DNA of 64,000 nucleotides from Strix aluco (Eukaryota; Chordata; Aves; Strigiformes; Strigidae), in contig NC_133933.1 of the NCBI RefSeq assembly GCF_031877795.1, positions 23,960,029-24,024,028 of the forward strand, in the 5' to 3' direction. Both the position numbers and the translations under genes were made by a program. The notes beneath the pieces were generated by a model. That model was not told the DNA's origin. It saw only the letters and a list, made by a program, of their open reading frames with translations, and did no database searches. Each line of letters starts with the position of its first letter. The first letter of the stretch is position 1. Of the stretch, positions 50,001-59,400 are shown piece after piece.

Positions 50001-50161
50001 TAGATGAAATAGTGCCTGTGTACAGACGAGACTGTCACGAAGAAGTGTATGCTGGCAGCCACCAGTACCCAGGGAGAGGAGTTTATCTTCTTAAATTTGA
50101 CAACTCCTACTCTCTATGGAGGTCAAAAACAGTTTACTACAGAGTTTATTATACTAGATAA
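31768..50161 (+). CDS. ACBD3: ACBD3 (GCP60/PAP7), Golgi acyl-CoA-binding-domain protein; whole gene, 8 coding exons
   Basis: ACBD3 is a peripheral Golgi scaffold. By family knowledge it binds giantin through its GOLD domain and PI4KB through its Q-rich region, and it is also recruited by picornavirus 3A proteins. The eight exons join in frame to 521 codons plus stop (human about 528). Order: Gly/Ala/Glu-rich N-terminus (1-68); acyl-CoA-binding domain (about 70-170: [45 protein letters not shown]); Glu/Arg-rich coiled coil (about 172-233); Gln-rich segment (234-300); acidic linker; GOLD domain (about 377-519) with an internal acidic Asp/Glu run at 445-452 and C-terminal VYYRVYYTR. The start ATG has GAGG before it and lies in the CpG island. 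Introns 1-7 have phases 1,2,2,2,0,1,1. No frameshift or missing exon is seen. Confidence 0.95.
36480..36507 (+). repeat. TG/TA alternating microsatellite
   Basis: 28 nt of alternating purine-pyrimidine, (TG)n and (TA)n mixed, in ACBD3 intron 1. Confidence 0.85.
37795..38080 (-). mobile_element. CR1 LINE fragment, 5'-truncated, antisense in ACBD3 intron 1
   Basis: On the minus strand a degraded CR1 ORF2 C-terminus can be read (segments like [15 protein letters not shown] and HWNRLPREI...SPSLEIFK, about 38057-37854). The usual CR1 3' tail follows, in which the plus strand reads GGGAAGGGACCTCTGGGGAT. A 15-base A-run (37965-37979, T on the element strand) interrupts the frame where CR1 normally has a short T-run. 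5'-truncated, as are most CR1 copies. Confidence 0.85.
37965..37979 (+). repeat. Poly(A) run inside the CR1 fragment
   Basis: 15 consecutive A, apparently expanded from a shorter run within the CR1 sequence. Confidence 0.9.
39414..39456. repeat. Perfect 15-bp inverted repeat (hairpin)
   Basis: ATTTATGTGATAACT at 39414-39428 and its exact reverse complement at 39442-39456, separated by a 13-nt loop. The 11-mer ATGGTATGATG lies on both sides as a direct repeat (39383-39393 and 39469-39479). Located about 240 nt before ACBD3 exon 2. Confidence 0.9.
39695..39836 (+). CDS. ACBD3: ACBD3 coding exon 2
   Basis: 142 nt, residues 87-133 plus two bases. Central acyl-CoA-binding domain ([37 protein letters not shown]). 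Acceptor T-rich tract with TGCAG; donor AAG|GTAAAA. Confidence 0.95.
39837..40872 (+). other. ACBD3: ACBD3 intron 2
   Basis: 1.04 kb, AT-rich, nothing else recognised. Confidence 0.9.
40873..41013 (+). CDS. ACBD3: ACBD3 coding exon 3
   Basis: 141 nt, residues 134-180 plus two bases. End of the acyl-CoA-binding domain ([22 protein letters not shown]) and start of the charged helix ([11 protein letters not shown]). Acceptor CTCTCTCTCAG; donor AAAAG|GTAATG. Confidence 0.95.
41014..41770 (+). other. ACBD3: ACBD3 intron 3
   Basis: 757 nt; nothing else recognised. Confidence 0.9.
41771..41929 (+). CDS. ACBD3: ACBD3 coding exon 4 (charged coiled coil)
   Basis: 159 nt, residues 181-233 plus two bases. 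Almost all Glu, Arg and Lys ([15 protein letters not shown]..., [17 protein letters not shown]), predicting a long charged helix. The coding strand is almost purely A and G. Acceptor GTTGCAG; donor AA|GTGAGT. Confidence 0.95.
41930..43939 (+). other. ACBD3: ACBD3 intron 4
   Basis: 2.01 kb; no exon or recognisable repeat. Confidence 0.9.
43940..44114 (+). CDS. ACBD3: ACBD3 coding exon 5 (Gln-rich)
   Basis: 175 nt, residues 234-292. Gln/Tyr-rich ([34 protein letters not shown]). This is the region that recruits PI4KB in mammals. Ends in phase 0 with CAG|GTATGG. Confidence 0.95.
44115..47527 (+). other. ACBD3: ACBD3 intron 5
   Basis: 3.41 kb, containing a sense-oriented CR1 fragment (about 45085-45880). 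The rest is unremarkable. Confidence 0.9.
45085..45880 (+). mobile_element. CR1 LINE fragment, 5'-truncated, sense in ACBD3 intron 5
   Basis: About 800 nt of the 3' end of a CR1 non-LTR retrotransposon. It encodes the C-terminal reverse-transcriptase region ([69 protein letters not shown]), then the characteristic 3'UTR ending in GGTTGGACTAGATGATCTTTAAAGGTCCC. The usual octamer tail is missing or decayed. A 174-codon frame at 45097-45621 stays open although it leaves and re-enters the reverse-transcriptase frame. The variant looks like the type common in non-galliform birds, which is inference. Defective for mobility. Confidence 0.92.
47528..47720 (+). CDS. ACBD3: ACBD3 coding exon 6
   Basis: 193 nt, residues 293-356 plus one base. 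Rest of the Gln-rich stretch ([12 protein letters not shown]), then a Ser/Pro/Ala linker and an acidic helix ([18 protein letters not shown]). Acceptor CATTTTAG; donor AAAAG|GTAGGA. Confidence 0.95.
47721..48787 (+). other. ACBD3: ACBD3 intron 6
   Basis: 1.07 kb; nothing else recognised. Confidence 0.9.
48788..49072 (+). CDS. ACBD3: ACBD3 coding exon 7 (GOLD domain, first half)
   Basis: 285 nt, residues 357-451. It begins [16 protein letters not shown]. The GOLD core follows ([40 protein letters not shown]) and the exon ends in an acidic run SSDDEDEEE. Acceptor CTCCAG; donor GAAG|GTAAGC. Confidence 0.95.
49073..49949 (+). other. ACBD3: ACBD3 intron 7
   Basis: 877 nt; a small imperfect palindrome (TTACTACT...AGTAGTAA, near 49623-49650) and otherwise nothing. 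Confidence 0.9.
49950..50161 (+). CDS. ACBD3: ACBD3 coding exon 8 (GOLD domain, C-terminus)
   Basis: 212 nt, residues 452-521 and TAA. A Lys/Asn/Glu-rich linker precedes the last GOLD strands ([39 protein letters not shown]). Strong T-rich acceptor with TTGCAG at 49944-49949. Confidence 0.95.
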
Positions 50162-50861
50162 AGGTGTGGCTGTGTCTGAGGCTGGGCTGTGCAGAAGATG
50201 TCATTTTATTTGGAATTTTCTTCAAGCATAATGGATCCTTTTGAGTCTGTGTTTTATCCTGTCTGTATCTGTATGGTTTGTGTGAACTCTAACAAGTAGA
50301 CCCTGGGATCTTCCTGCTCCATGACACTAATGCATATTGCATTGGGCTTAACAGAGGATCTCCCTAGCCCATTTGGGTATTGGAGTTAACCAATGGAAGT
50401 CATTGGCTCCAGTGCTAAGGTCACATCAGTTGCATTTGTAAAGCCTCATGAAAAAGGGGGAGGGAGTTGCTGGCTCACTGACTGGGTGATCTGATGTTTC
50501 CAGGTCTGGATGCTTTGAATAACTTGTTAATGGTTAATTTAAAGGTCCCATCAATAACTGGTAGATTTGGATGCAGTTTGCTGTGTAGCAAGTTTCTCTT
50601 AACTGTAATTGAATGTCAGATTTTTACACTATTAAAACTTGAAACTTTACGTTGATGCAGTTTAGATACAAGTTGTCTCGCTTCTGTCCTCTTCAAAGAA
50701 GAAACATTCAGTTCCTTAAACCAGTGTAGTGACTAAGACAAGGATGAACAGCATCCTGGAAGTACAGCAAATAACCTCTTCTGAAGATGTAAACTGAATG
50801 ATAATTAAAAGTATATGTAACAAGAACCACCTTAATCTCTCTGCCCTGCTGCTAACCCTAG

Positions 50862-50867
50862 AATAAA
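50862..50867 (+). terminator. ACBD3: ACBD3 polyadenylation signal (proximal, canonical)
   Basis: AATAAA 701 nt after the stop codon, followed within about 15-25 nt by a G/T-rich stretch. It could give a short-3'UTR isoform. Confidence 0.5.
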
Positions 50868-52027
50868 AGAAGTCATTTTGGGGGGCAATTGACTTTGAAC
50901 CAGGGCACAAACTATTTCTAAGTTTGATGGGTTTTTAATGGGGTAGACTTTAAAAAAACATATATATATATCTACAAACCTGAAACCAGTTTTCTGCACA
51001 ATGTTCTGGTTTGTCTGTTTTTGTAAAACCTGAATAAGCACATTGTGCATCTGAAGAACAGGAAATCACTTTGATAAAGTATACGAGTTAATGTTGCACT
51101 AATTATAGAAATCACCGCCAGTCCATTTTAGTCTGAACTGGTGATACTTGGGTGCAAACTTTCTGCTTTAATCTGTAACTGTCTGCAGAAAGCCAGAGTG
51201 CACATACAGATACTTAATAATGTAGCTTTAATCTCTATTTCATATGGTTTGGTTGGGGCATTTCATATTTTGTATAGTGGAAAAGTGACTTGAGGCTGCA
51301 GTAAGAATCTGCTCTCCTTGGAGCCCTGCACCCCAGGGGTGATGTGTTGCAATGACGACTTGCGTAAGTGCTCTCTGCATGGGTATTGCACTTTGTTACT
51401 GAAAGAAAAATGGTTACTTTGAGTCGGTCAGATCAGTTCTTGCAGTAAGACTTCCATTGATTAGCTGCAGCATGTACAGTTCCATGGCAAATGATGTTGA
51501 GTTTGTGGGGTTTGTTTGAATAATCAGTTTGTACATACATGATACTTTACTTTTCTCATACCAACCATGGAGATACTTCTCCTAGAGTGCTTAACTTGTC
51601 ATCTTGCGTTTGGTTCAGCAACACCATACCAGCTTATAGCTAGTTAGTGCTGCTTTATCCAAAAACTGTAAAATGTTCTGCTCTTGTGTACATACAGTAT
51701 ATAAACCATGAATTTAGAAAGTACCTTGCTTTTAAAGAAAACTGTATTTAATGTAAAAAAAAAAAAACTTTTAAAAAGGCAGGCACTAATATATTTCTTC
51801 CAGTCTTCAATTTAAATTTTTTTTTGTCCATACAAAAATGTTACAACTTTTTCCTCTAAGAATATCTGTTCTTGGGAGCAGTGTTTGTCGCTTTAAATGG
51901 CAGCACTTACTGTCATGTGTTGGATGTTAGAACTTTTACGTTTTCAGACTTTTTTTATTGCCTCTGGCTGTTGATTAGTACAGTACAAGTGCGATTTCAA
52001 GATACCTTGAGATAGTATTTAATCCTA

Positions 52028-52033
52028 ATTAAA
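52028..52033 (+). terminator. ACBD3: ACBD3 polyadenylation signal (distal, ATTAAA)
   Basis: ATTAAA variant at the end of the long AT-rich 3'UTR, followed by a TG/T-rich stretch (TGTAATGCTGTTGG...TTTTTATT). Which site dominates is not readable from sequence. Confidence 0.4.
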
Positions 52034-52050
52034 ATACATTTATCTGTAAT

Positions 52051-55050
52051 GCTGTTGGCTTTTTATTAATTTGGAAACCTTGGCATTGCTGTGTATGGCT
52101 ATTCAGCTAAGATAAGCTTGTCATCTTCCCTTTCATTTTTGAAAATTCAATACCATGCTAACACTCTGTGGTCTTAGCAGCCAAATCACTTGGGCCAGAG
52201 GCTCTGCGTGAGAAGTGTCACAAGCTCACTGGATGAGACCATCTGTCAATATTAGAAGAGCCCAGCTTGAACAGCATCGTTGCATTGGGTTTTTGAAAGG
52301 GTAGGAGAACGGGTTGGATGTGGGCAGCTAAAACTTGTAAGCTCTTTTCTGCCTAGGAGAAAAGTGCCTACCTTTCCCCCTGAGGTTTAATGAACCCAGC
52401 CCCAAGGGGCGGTAGGGGCTGGCCGCCTTGTCCTGAGAAGCCCTTGGCCCAAAGGACAAGAGACAGGCAGGACCACACATGGTTTAGACTGAACAAGAAA
52501 AGCAAGAACCTAGAGGCAAAAAGACAAGTTATGCTAAGGCTTCTGTTCACCAAAATGACCCTTTGCTGCTTACCTGCTACTATTACATAGCTTATCCTGG
52601 AGCTGAGACCAGAAGTGGGTTTTGCACTAGTTTGATCTGTGGTCCAGGTCCCATTGGCCCCATCTGTCCCCGCAGACAGCGGCCTCTCAAGCTCGTGCTT
52701 CCAGATCTCCTCTGGGGAGCAGAAGTGTCTTCAGTGAGAACAAAACAAGCGCAGCACGGTTAGAAGCGAGATGCTGAGAAGTTCAATGTACCATATAGTC
52801 TGGGTATGCTACAAACTAGTTTCACATGGAGTGTGCAAGTGCATTGAAAACCAAATTACAGCAGCAAGCCTACCCCAGCTGGGCCTATTTTACCTGTCTC
52901 ATGCATGTATAAATTCCCCTTTCTCTAATTAAAGTGACAGGCTCTACTCCTTGCAGCCCACTTAAGGCAGTGCTCTTCCACAAGAGAGTTATCGTAAACG
53001 CTTTCTGAAATGAGCCGAGTCACTGGCAATAAATCTAGGTGATGTAACATAAACAGGTTGATAAAGCTCGATTCCAAATACACTGGTGCTTTGAGAAAAA
53101 CTAAATAATCTGAGGGACAAACCGTTGTTAGAAATGACGCTTTCAGAAGTCCTGTCAACAGGGGTGTTGCTGGTGCAGTTGCGTGGGAGGTGCCAAGGCA
53201 AGGTCTTCCTTGACTCTGCTGTCCCTGAAGGATAAGCAGTGCAATTGAAACAACTTGCTAATTAAGCCACTTGGCTGCTCTGTGAAATTATTCTTGCCTA
53301 TCCCCTTTGCTGTCTTTCCCCACCCCTTGGCTTTTAGTGCTCTCTGCCTTATACTTTGCTTTGCAAGGCACAGATTAAACACTGTGTGATTTAGCGCAGA
53401 TGGATGCGACCATGAAGTTGATGGATAAAGTAACTGTAATGGACAGGACTGTAAAAATCCAGTTGTTTCCTGTCAAAGGAGGTCTAAGGGATAGTTTAGC
53501 CATTTTACCTCCTCCTGTTTATGCAGTTGCTTTGGAAATTGTCAGAGTAGGCTGCATTGATCTGTTGAAGTACAAAGAAGCGAAGTAGCCGTCCTTCACC
53601 CAGGTGCTAGTCACCTCTCCAGACTGAGTAACAGCTCAGGGCAGTTCTTGGCCTCATTAATCTAAAAGAGCAATGTAAAGGCTGCTTTCTGACAGCTTGT
53701 TGCTCTCTTCTTTCTAGCACCAGATCCTGTGATCCCCACCCTCTTCTTTCCATCCCCTGCTACACTTGCAGTGAAAAGACTGCAAGGGAAAGCTGGAAAA
53801 TGCCTGCTCGAGACATCTAATCCCTCCCAGCCTGTTTGACTCATGTTCCTGGCCTCTGGGTTCAGGTCCTGTAGCTCCTGCCCTTCCTTGAGCTCGTCTG
53901 TCACGTTTGGCTGCCTCATCCACACACAACAGGGACTGGGCCAGCACCTCCCATACACGTGGTGCTGCTCAAAGGTGCCAGCTAGAGCAAGAGCCCAGCT
54001 AAAATGCATGTACCCCCAGGATTCGTGGACATTACAGTTTCTCTCTTGCAAGCTGCTACTTCCTAGTTATTCCTGCTCTGATGTCCCCTCCCCTATTCCA
54101 CCTTCCCCCCCTGGCCCCCCAATACAGTTGAAATTAATAAGCCCAGCTCCTGCTGTTAGTTCATTTGCAGACTAAGCTCAGTGGCAGGAGCTTTCAGCTT
54201 CCATGCCAGCCTGTCTGTGCTTTCACTCCTGCTCGCTGCATGGGGAGGCAGCATACAAAAGGGAAAACTTCTGTCTCTGCTTTACTGTGCGCCGGTGGAA
54301 AGCAATTTGGGGTAGAGATGCACAAGTCCCTGCGGTAATATTGTTCCCATGCTCTGCGACAGCAGCTCGCTTGTGTTCGGCTTAGGTACGCGGCTGGTGT
54401 TTGCACCGACAGCCCGTTTGATAAGGCAGGTTACAAATGTGAGCTATGTGCTTTTGGGTCCATTGCTTAAAAAATAAAACTTCTAACCTCACACCTCAGC
54501 TACATCCAGCACCACGTACTGGAAGATTAAGCAAAGCATGAAACAGTATCTCAAATCCTTCCCCGAATACCGCTCATCTGAGATCTGCCAGTTGCACATC
54601 AACGGCCTTTGGAAGGTGTTTCATTGGAACAACGTCAGATTGGCTTAAATAAGTATATTAAAACATTTGGATTAGTATTGATATAGATATTGCAATGCAA
54701 TATAGATATTGCATATGCAGCCATCATTTGGTTTCCCAAACGTAAGAAACTTGCAAGGAATGAGGAAAAACAAGGTGACACTTGTTTGCTATAACAATTT
54801 CTCCTCCTGGCCTCTACTATTTTCATCTTTAAGGAGCTAGTGGGAAACCTGCTCCTTTCAATTAGGGTGTTCGACACTGGCACACCGAACTGGTGGTCAG
54901 ATTTGGGGAAGTAATCCCTTATTTCAGCCTCCACGTCTCCTTCTGAGTTCAGCGTTTTCCTCGGTGTTCAAGTTACAAACCTTTTTGTTTGAAGAGAGCT
55001 TGGTGACAGTCACCGTTCTCGGCTGACCTGGCAGCTGGTCTGTGCCAGGG
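52051..55050. other. Intergenic downstream of ACBD3
   Basis: No gene recognised. It contains a 19-nt-period duplication of ATATAGATATTGCA at 54681-54713. Short frames only. Confidence 0.5.
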
Positions 55051-58000
55051 CCCAAGAGGAGGTTTGGTGTTACCCTTCACAGTGCATTTGAACAGAAATG
55101 CCCCTCAGCTCTGCTCCCCTGACAGAGTAGATGGTCTGGATGAAAAAAAACGATTCCCTTGGCCTGGTCAGTTTACAGCTCCCCTTCCCCAGGGCTATGG
55201 GAGCTCCTGTGCCACCCCACCAGGCCAGCTCGCGGCTCCCCTCCTGCCACGGCTGCGTCCCCGGTGTGGCAGGGATGCTCTGGGGAAGCGTGGCCAGTAT
55301 CACTGGTGTCTTGTCTGTCCAGGGAAGCTCAAACACAGGCTCTTCCCCAGCACTCTTGACAAACTGTGGGCAGGAGGGCTGTTGCCACTCACCCAGTGAA
55401 ACAAATGCTTGGCCTTCTGCCACCATTTCGTTAGTAAAACGCCTGTACAGCCATTAACAGCGCAGGATGCAGGGGACAGAGGTTAGGGCATGTGGGAACG
55501 GACTCTGCAGCACAGACTGAGGGGCAGCTCTGCCCACACAGCCACAGGGAGCCCAGTGAAACCCTCCTCCGCCCCAGCGGAGCTGGGCACGGGCCTGTTT
55601 GGCTGCGGCTGCTTATGAAACTGGCTCAGCTGTGGCCTTCAAACCCGTCCTGCACCCCACGAGCAGTCAGCTGTGACGCAGGCTTACTTTCTAGACCTGC
55701 CTGGATAGACCTTATGCACCACCTTGCTAGGGAAAAGTAACTCTCGAAATAACCACAAACTAAAATTAAAATTAACACAAACTCTGATATTTATTGCATA
55801 TTGCAGCATCACACTGAGAAAAGCCCCTGCTCATGCCCCTTCCTGCAAGCCCAGCCTCCGAGCCATGGGGCTGAGACCGTGCAACTTGCTACACCCCCTG
55901 CCCCAGGCGAGGGGCAGCGAGGGCTCGGGCCTGCCCCGGCCACGCACCCCTGCCCTGCAGGCCTGATCCCCCTTCGAGACAAGGGCACTTCAGCTTTACA
56001 GGAGATGAACCCTGTTCCTCATTGCCAGGTTTTTACACCAGATGAAGCAAAACAGTCCTTGTGTCTCAGCTGGCACTCTGTGGGTGCTCAGAGCCGAAGT
56101 GTGGCTCCACGCCGGGGAAGAAGAAGGGGTCTCCAAGCTAATATAAGCCACGCAATGTCTTTCTGCCCTCTGCAGTGCTGTCATAGTTTGCATCGGAGGG
56201 CTTCAACAGTCACTTACTGACTTGAATCTGATTTCTCAGGCTCTTGTCTTTGACATGTGGTGTAAAACACCAGGAAGTTATTTGCAGTCTGTGTCAAGAA
56301 CAAGTGCAGAGCAACTAGCAGAGCTTTACGTGATGCTTGTCAAATTTGGTTCTGGTTTGCAGAGAACAGAGGTTTTAATGTCTAAAAAAAATATTATTTA
56401 TTCATTAAGCCTTGGATTGCTTCATATGCACAGGAAGTGACTTCAGCGCAGGCCCAGTGATGGGAAGAACAAGGTGGGAAATGTTTTAGTGCTGGTTTCA
56501 GCCGTGCTCATTGCCAAGTTCAGCCTCCCCCAGCCAGTGCCCCGGGGCTGGGCTTTGCCCTGGCACAGCAGAGCACTGGGAGCACCTCCAGCACCCCAGC
56601 ATGGCCCCAGCACAGAAACCACCCCCTGCCCCAGCCAGCTATGCCCCACAAATTCCCCCTTTGGCCCAGTGCGTCCCTTGGCAGGGAGTGGGGAACCTCA
56701 AGCCTACACCAACCCGAGCTGAGGCAAGCTGGGTGGCATGGGGTAACACCAAGGAAAAGCACCATCCTTTCACAGGCATGCTGCTGCCAGTCGGAGATAA
56801 AGCTGCACCAAATAAATCCGTGCAGGTTGCTCAACCTGGCTGGGTTATTTTCCCCCAGATGAGTAATGCTGTTTTCCTAGAGCCCATCGACAATATTTTT
56901 CCTTGGCAAAGACTCTCTCTGGGATGCTTGTGCCAAAACTAATTTTTACAGGTAGTCTTTTGTAGCCAGCCTGCCGGTGCTGGATAAACAGGGAGCTGGG
57001 GCAGCGAGCTTCCCCTCCCTACAGCAGGGACCCCACAAAGAGCTGCTTTTTGCTTCCCCTGAAATCAGCCAGCCCACAGGGAGGTGTGATGGGTTTCTCT
57101 CCCCAGCCTCACTGGTGGGGTTTGCAGCAGCCATGAAGCAAATGAAGACCATAAGGGAGCAGGGAGCTGCCTGCATGCCCAGCCTGGCTGGGGCTGGCTG
57201 GCTCAGCAGGTGCCAGCCCGACAAGCCACAGCCACACCAGAGCAGCCTGGTCCGGCCCTGGCTGTAGGAGGACTCCCCCTCCCCAGCACCAAGGGTAGGG
57301 CAAAGACCAAAAACAGTGGAAAAAAGAGAAATAGCAGAAAGCTCCGCTGTTGGTTTGCTGGATTTCTGTACTTTTGTGGGCTAGCGTGTAACTTGAAGCT
57401 AGGGTTGGGCTGTGGGAGAGATGGGGCTCACTCTCACCATGGTGCACGGTTCATAGCCAAAGGGACGATGCCCGATGATGCCATCTATCTCCCAATGCCT
57501 ACATGCCCCCTGGCCTCTCCAAGACGCCCAACATCACCATCCCTGCTCAGACTCAACCAGCATGAGGGTCTTGGGGACTGTGTCGCATGGGAAGTCAGAG
57601 CACAGCCTCATGCATGCAGAAATGGGGTGGAGGGGGAAAAGGGGAATACCCACCAGAACTGGAAGTGGGGTAAAAAAAACCTCCTCTTGCATGGAGTAGC
57701 AGCTTTGTCTAGCGGTAGAAGCATTTCTCTCAGCCAGACCTGGAAAAACCTCGCTCTTGGCTGTAACCCTGGAGTTGTTTTTAAGGCGGGGGAGCTGCAG
57801 CGCAGCGGCTGGGTGCCTGCTGGGCATCCGTCCTCTTTATTTTCCATCTCCACACTGTTAGCAGCTAAAAGTCCTTAATGAACTTACCCAGACAGGCTGG
57901 GTAACACACCGGGCCAGCACACTGGAAGGAGGATAATATGGCTAAAGCATCCTCGCACCATCACAGAGGGCAGCAGGGTGCCTCCTGCCCACCCACCTCT

Positions 58001-59400
58001 CTTCACCCTGGGGTGGACACAGCAGAACAACCAGGCTTACCAGCCTGCTTTTAGGTCATCTCAACACCATGATTTGGCTCCGGATGACAAGGTCAGATGT
58101 GTCTGGCGCCAGGGGTTGGGTTTCAGCCATCACCACCATTTGAAGACATGTGCAGATGCAGTTAAAAAAAAAAAAAAAAATCCCACCATAAACCAGCTGG
58201 TAACCTGTCTGGCATGAAACTGTCCTCCAAAGGCAGCAGCAACACTCACCTAGGGGTCAGGACTGTCCCAACCAGCAACCCCATACCCAGCACCAGTACC
58301 ACCACCACCCCATCCCTGCCTGCAGAAGCAGCGAGAGGGATGCTTCAGCCACCAAGGCACAAGGCAGGTGCAGGGCCCTGTCCTCCAGGCAGCAGCCCAA
58401 TTGAGCCAGCCTTGCAAAACAAGCCCCACCGCCCCATGAGATTGCTGGAAATTTTCCCCATTTTCCTTGCTGGAAAGGGCTGGGAGGCAGCTGAGCCCCC
58501 GTGGCTCTGCCCGGGATGCAGGCAGCGTCCCGACCCCTGTGGCAGTCAGGGCATGTGGCCGGGACGGCGTGTCCCATGGGGCTGCTGCTGACGTGCACGT
58601 GTGCTCCTGTGTGCGTGCAGGGACCCCCCAGACAAGGGATCACAGGGCTGTCTGTTAATTGCTCTCCTTTAATTGCAGTGCTGCTCACATGCACACAGGA
58701 GCACCCCTGCGCCTTCCCCACGGCCTCTGCAGGAGCGCTGGTGGCATCAGGCTGCTGGTACCCTTGGCTCGGCACTGTGCTGGTATGGGCATCCAGCAAA
58801 AGATGTGCCAGATGCCGGCCTGGGTGCAGAAGAGAACCTTGGGGGAGCCTTTGGGGAGAGCCAGCTCAAGGCTCCCACAGCACAAATCCTGCTGCTCCCA
58901 ACAGCCGCCTGGGCTGGCTCCAGAGTGTCCAGCCTGGCACAGCCGCACTTAGGCAACAGGACCCAGAGCCCAACATGCCTCATCAAAGCAGCCGTGGGCG
59001 ATGATGCTTTTTCACACCAGTAAAATGGGAGAAGGGAAGGGGAAAAAAAGGAGGGGGAAACCCCATACTGGTGTTGCAAGGAGCAGCCTGGGGCACGGCC
59101 AGCGCTGCCAGCATGTCCACGTGTGGTGACAGCAGCAGCCCCCACCGCTGCTGTGTTCCTGACCAGAAATATTTGGCAGGCTGGATTTGGCCCAGCAGCA
59201 CTGCTGGCACACGACACCATGCCAGCGAGAAACCCCCAGCTCAGAGGAGGCTTCCCATCCACCAGACACCAACGTTGTACAGGGAGCGGCTGGGATTGCA
59301 CCATTAGATGGGGCTGTAGTTAAAGAATTTGGATTTGTAAATTATATTTCGGACTCCAGCAAGTAAGTATTGGCCATCTCTGCCTTGGACTCCCCATCTG
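55051..59400. other. Intergenic GC-richer, CpG-poor block
   Basis: Higher GC with many overlapping medium frames on both strands (up to 222 codons at 57210-57878). None has a recognisable domain, consistent splice context or repeat family. The pattern is what GC-rich non-coding DNA produces. Includes a 17-base A-run at 58164-58180. Confidence 0.5.
58164..58180 (+). repeat. Poly(A) run
   Basis: 17 consecutive A without a recognisable retroposon next to it. Confidence 0.9.

Larger units (their letters stand above)
50162..52050 (+). other. ACBD3: ACBD3 3' untranslated region
   Basis: AT-rich sequence of about 1.9 kb with several possible poly(A) signals: ATTAAA 50631-50636, AATAAA 50862-50867 and ATTAAA 52028-52033. 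It contains an (AT)n stretch near 50960 and an A-run near 51757-51769. The distal end is an estimate based on the last signal and the usual length of ACBD3 3'UTRs. Confidence 0.6.

Noticed and set aside
57700-57775. tRNA-like A-box (TCTAGCGGTAGAAGC)
   Set aside because: No B-box, no acceptor-stem pairing, no cloverleaf.
57210-57878. 222-codon frame in the GC-richer block
   Set aside because: No domain, no repeat family, no flanking splice or poly(A) context; several other medium frames overlap it on both strands, as expected by chance.
58257-59304. Two overlapping minus-strand frames of 180 and 185 codons
   Set aside because: Cys/Pro/Trp-rich and domain-free; neighbouring plus-strand frames are just as long, so composition explains them.
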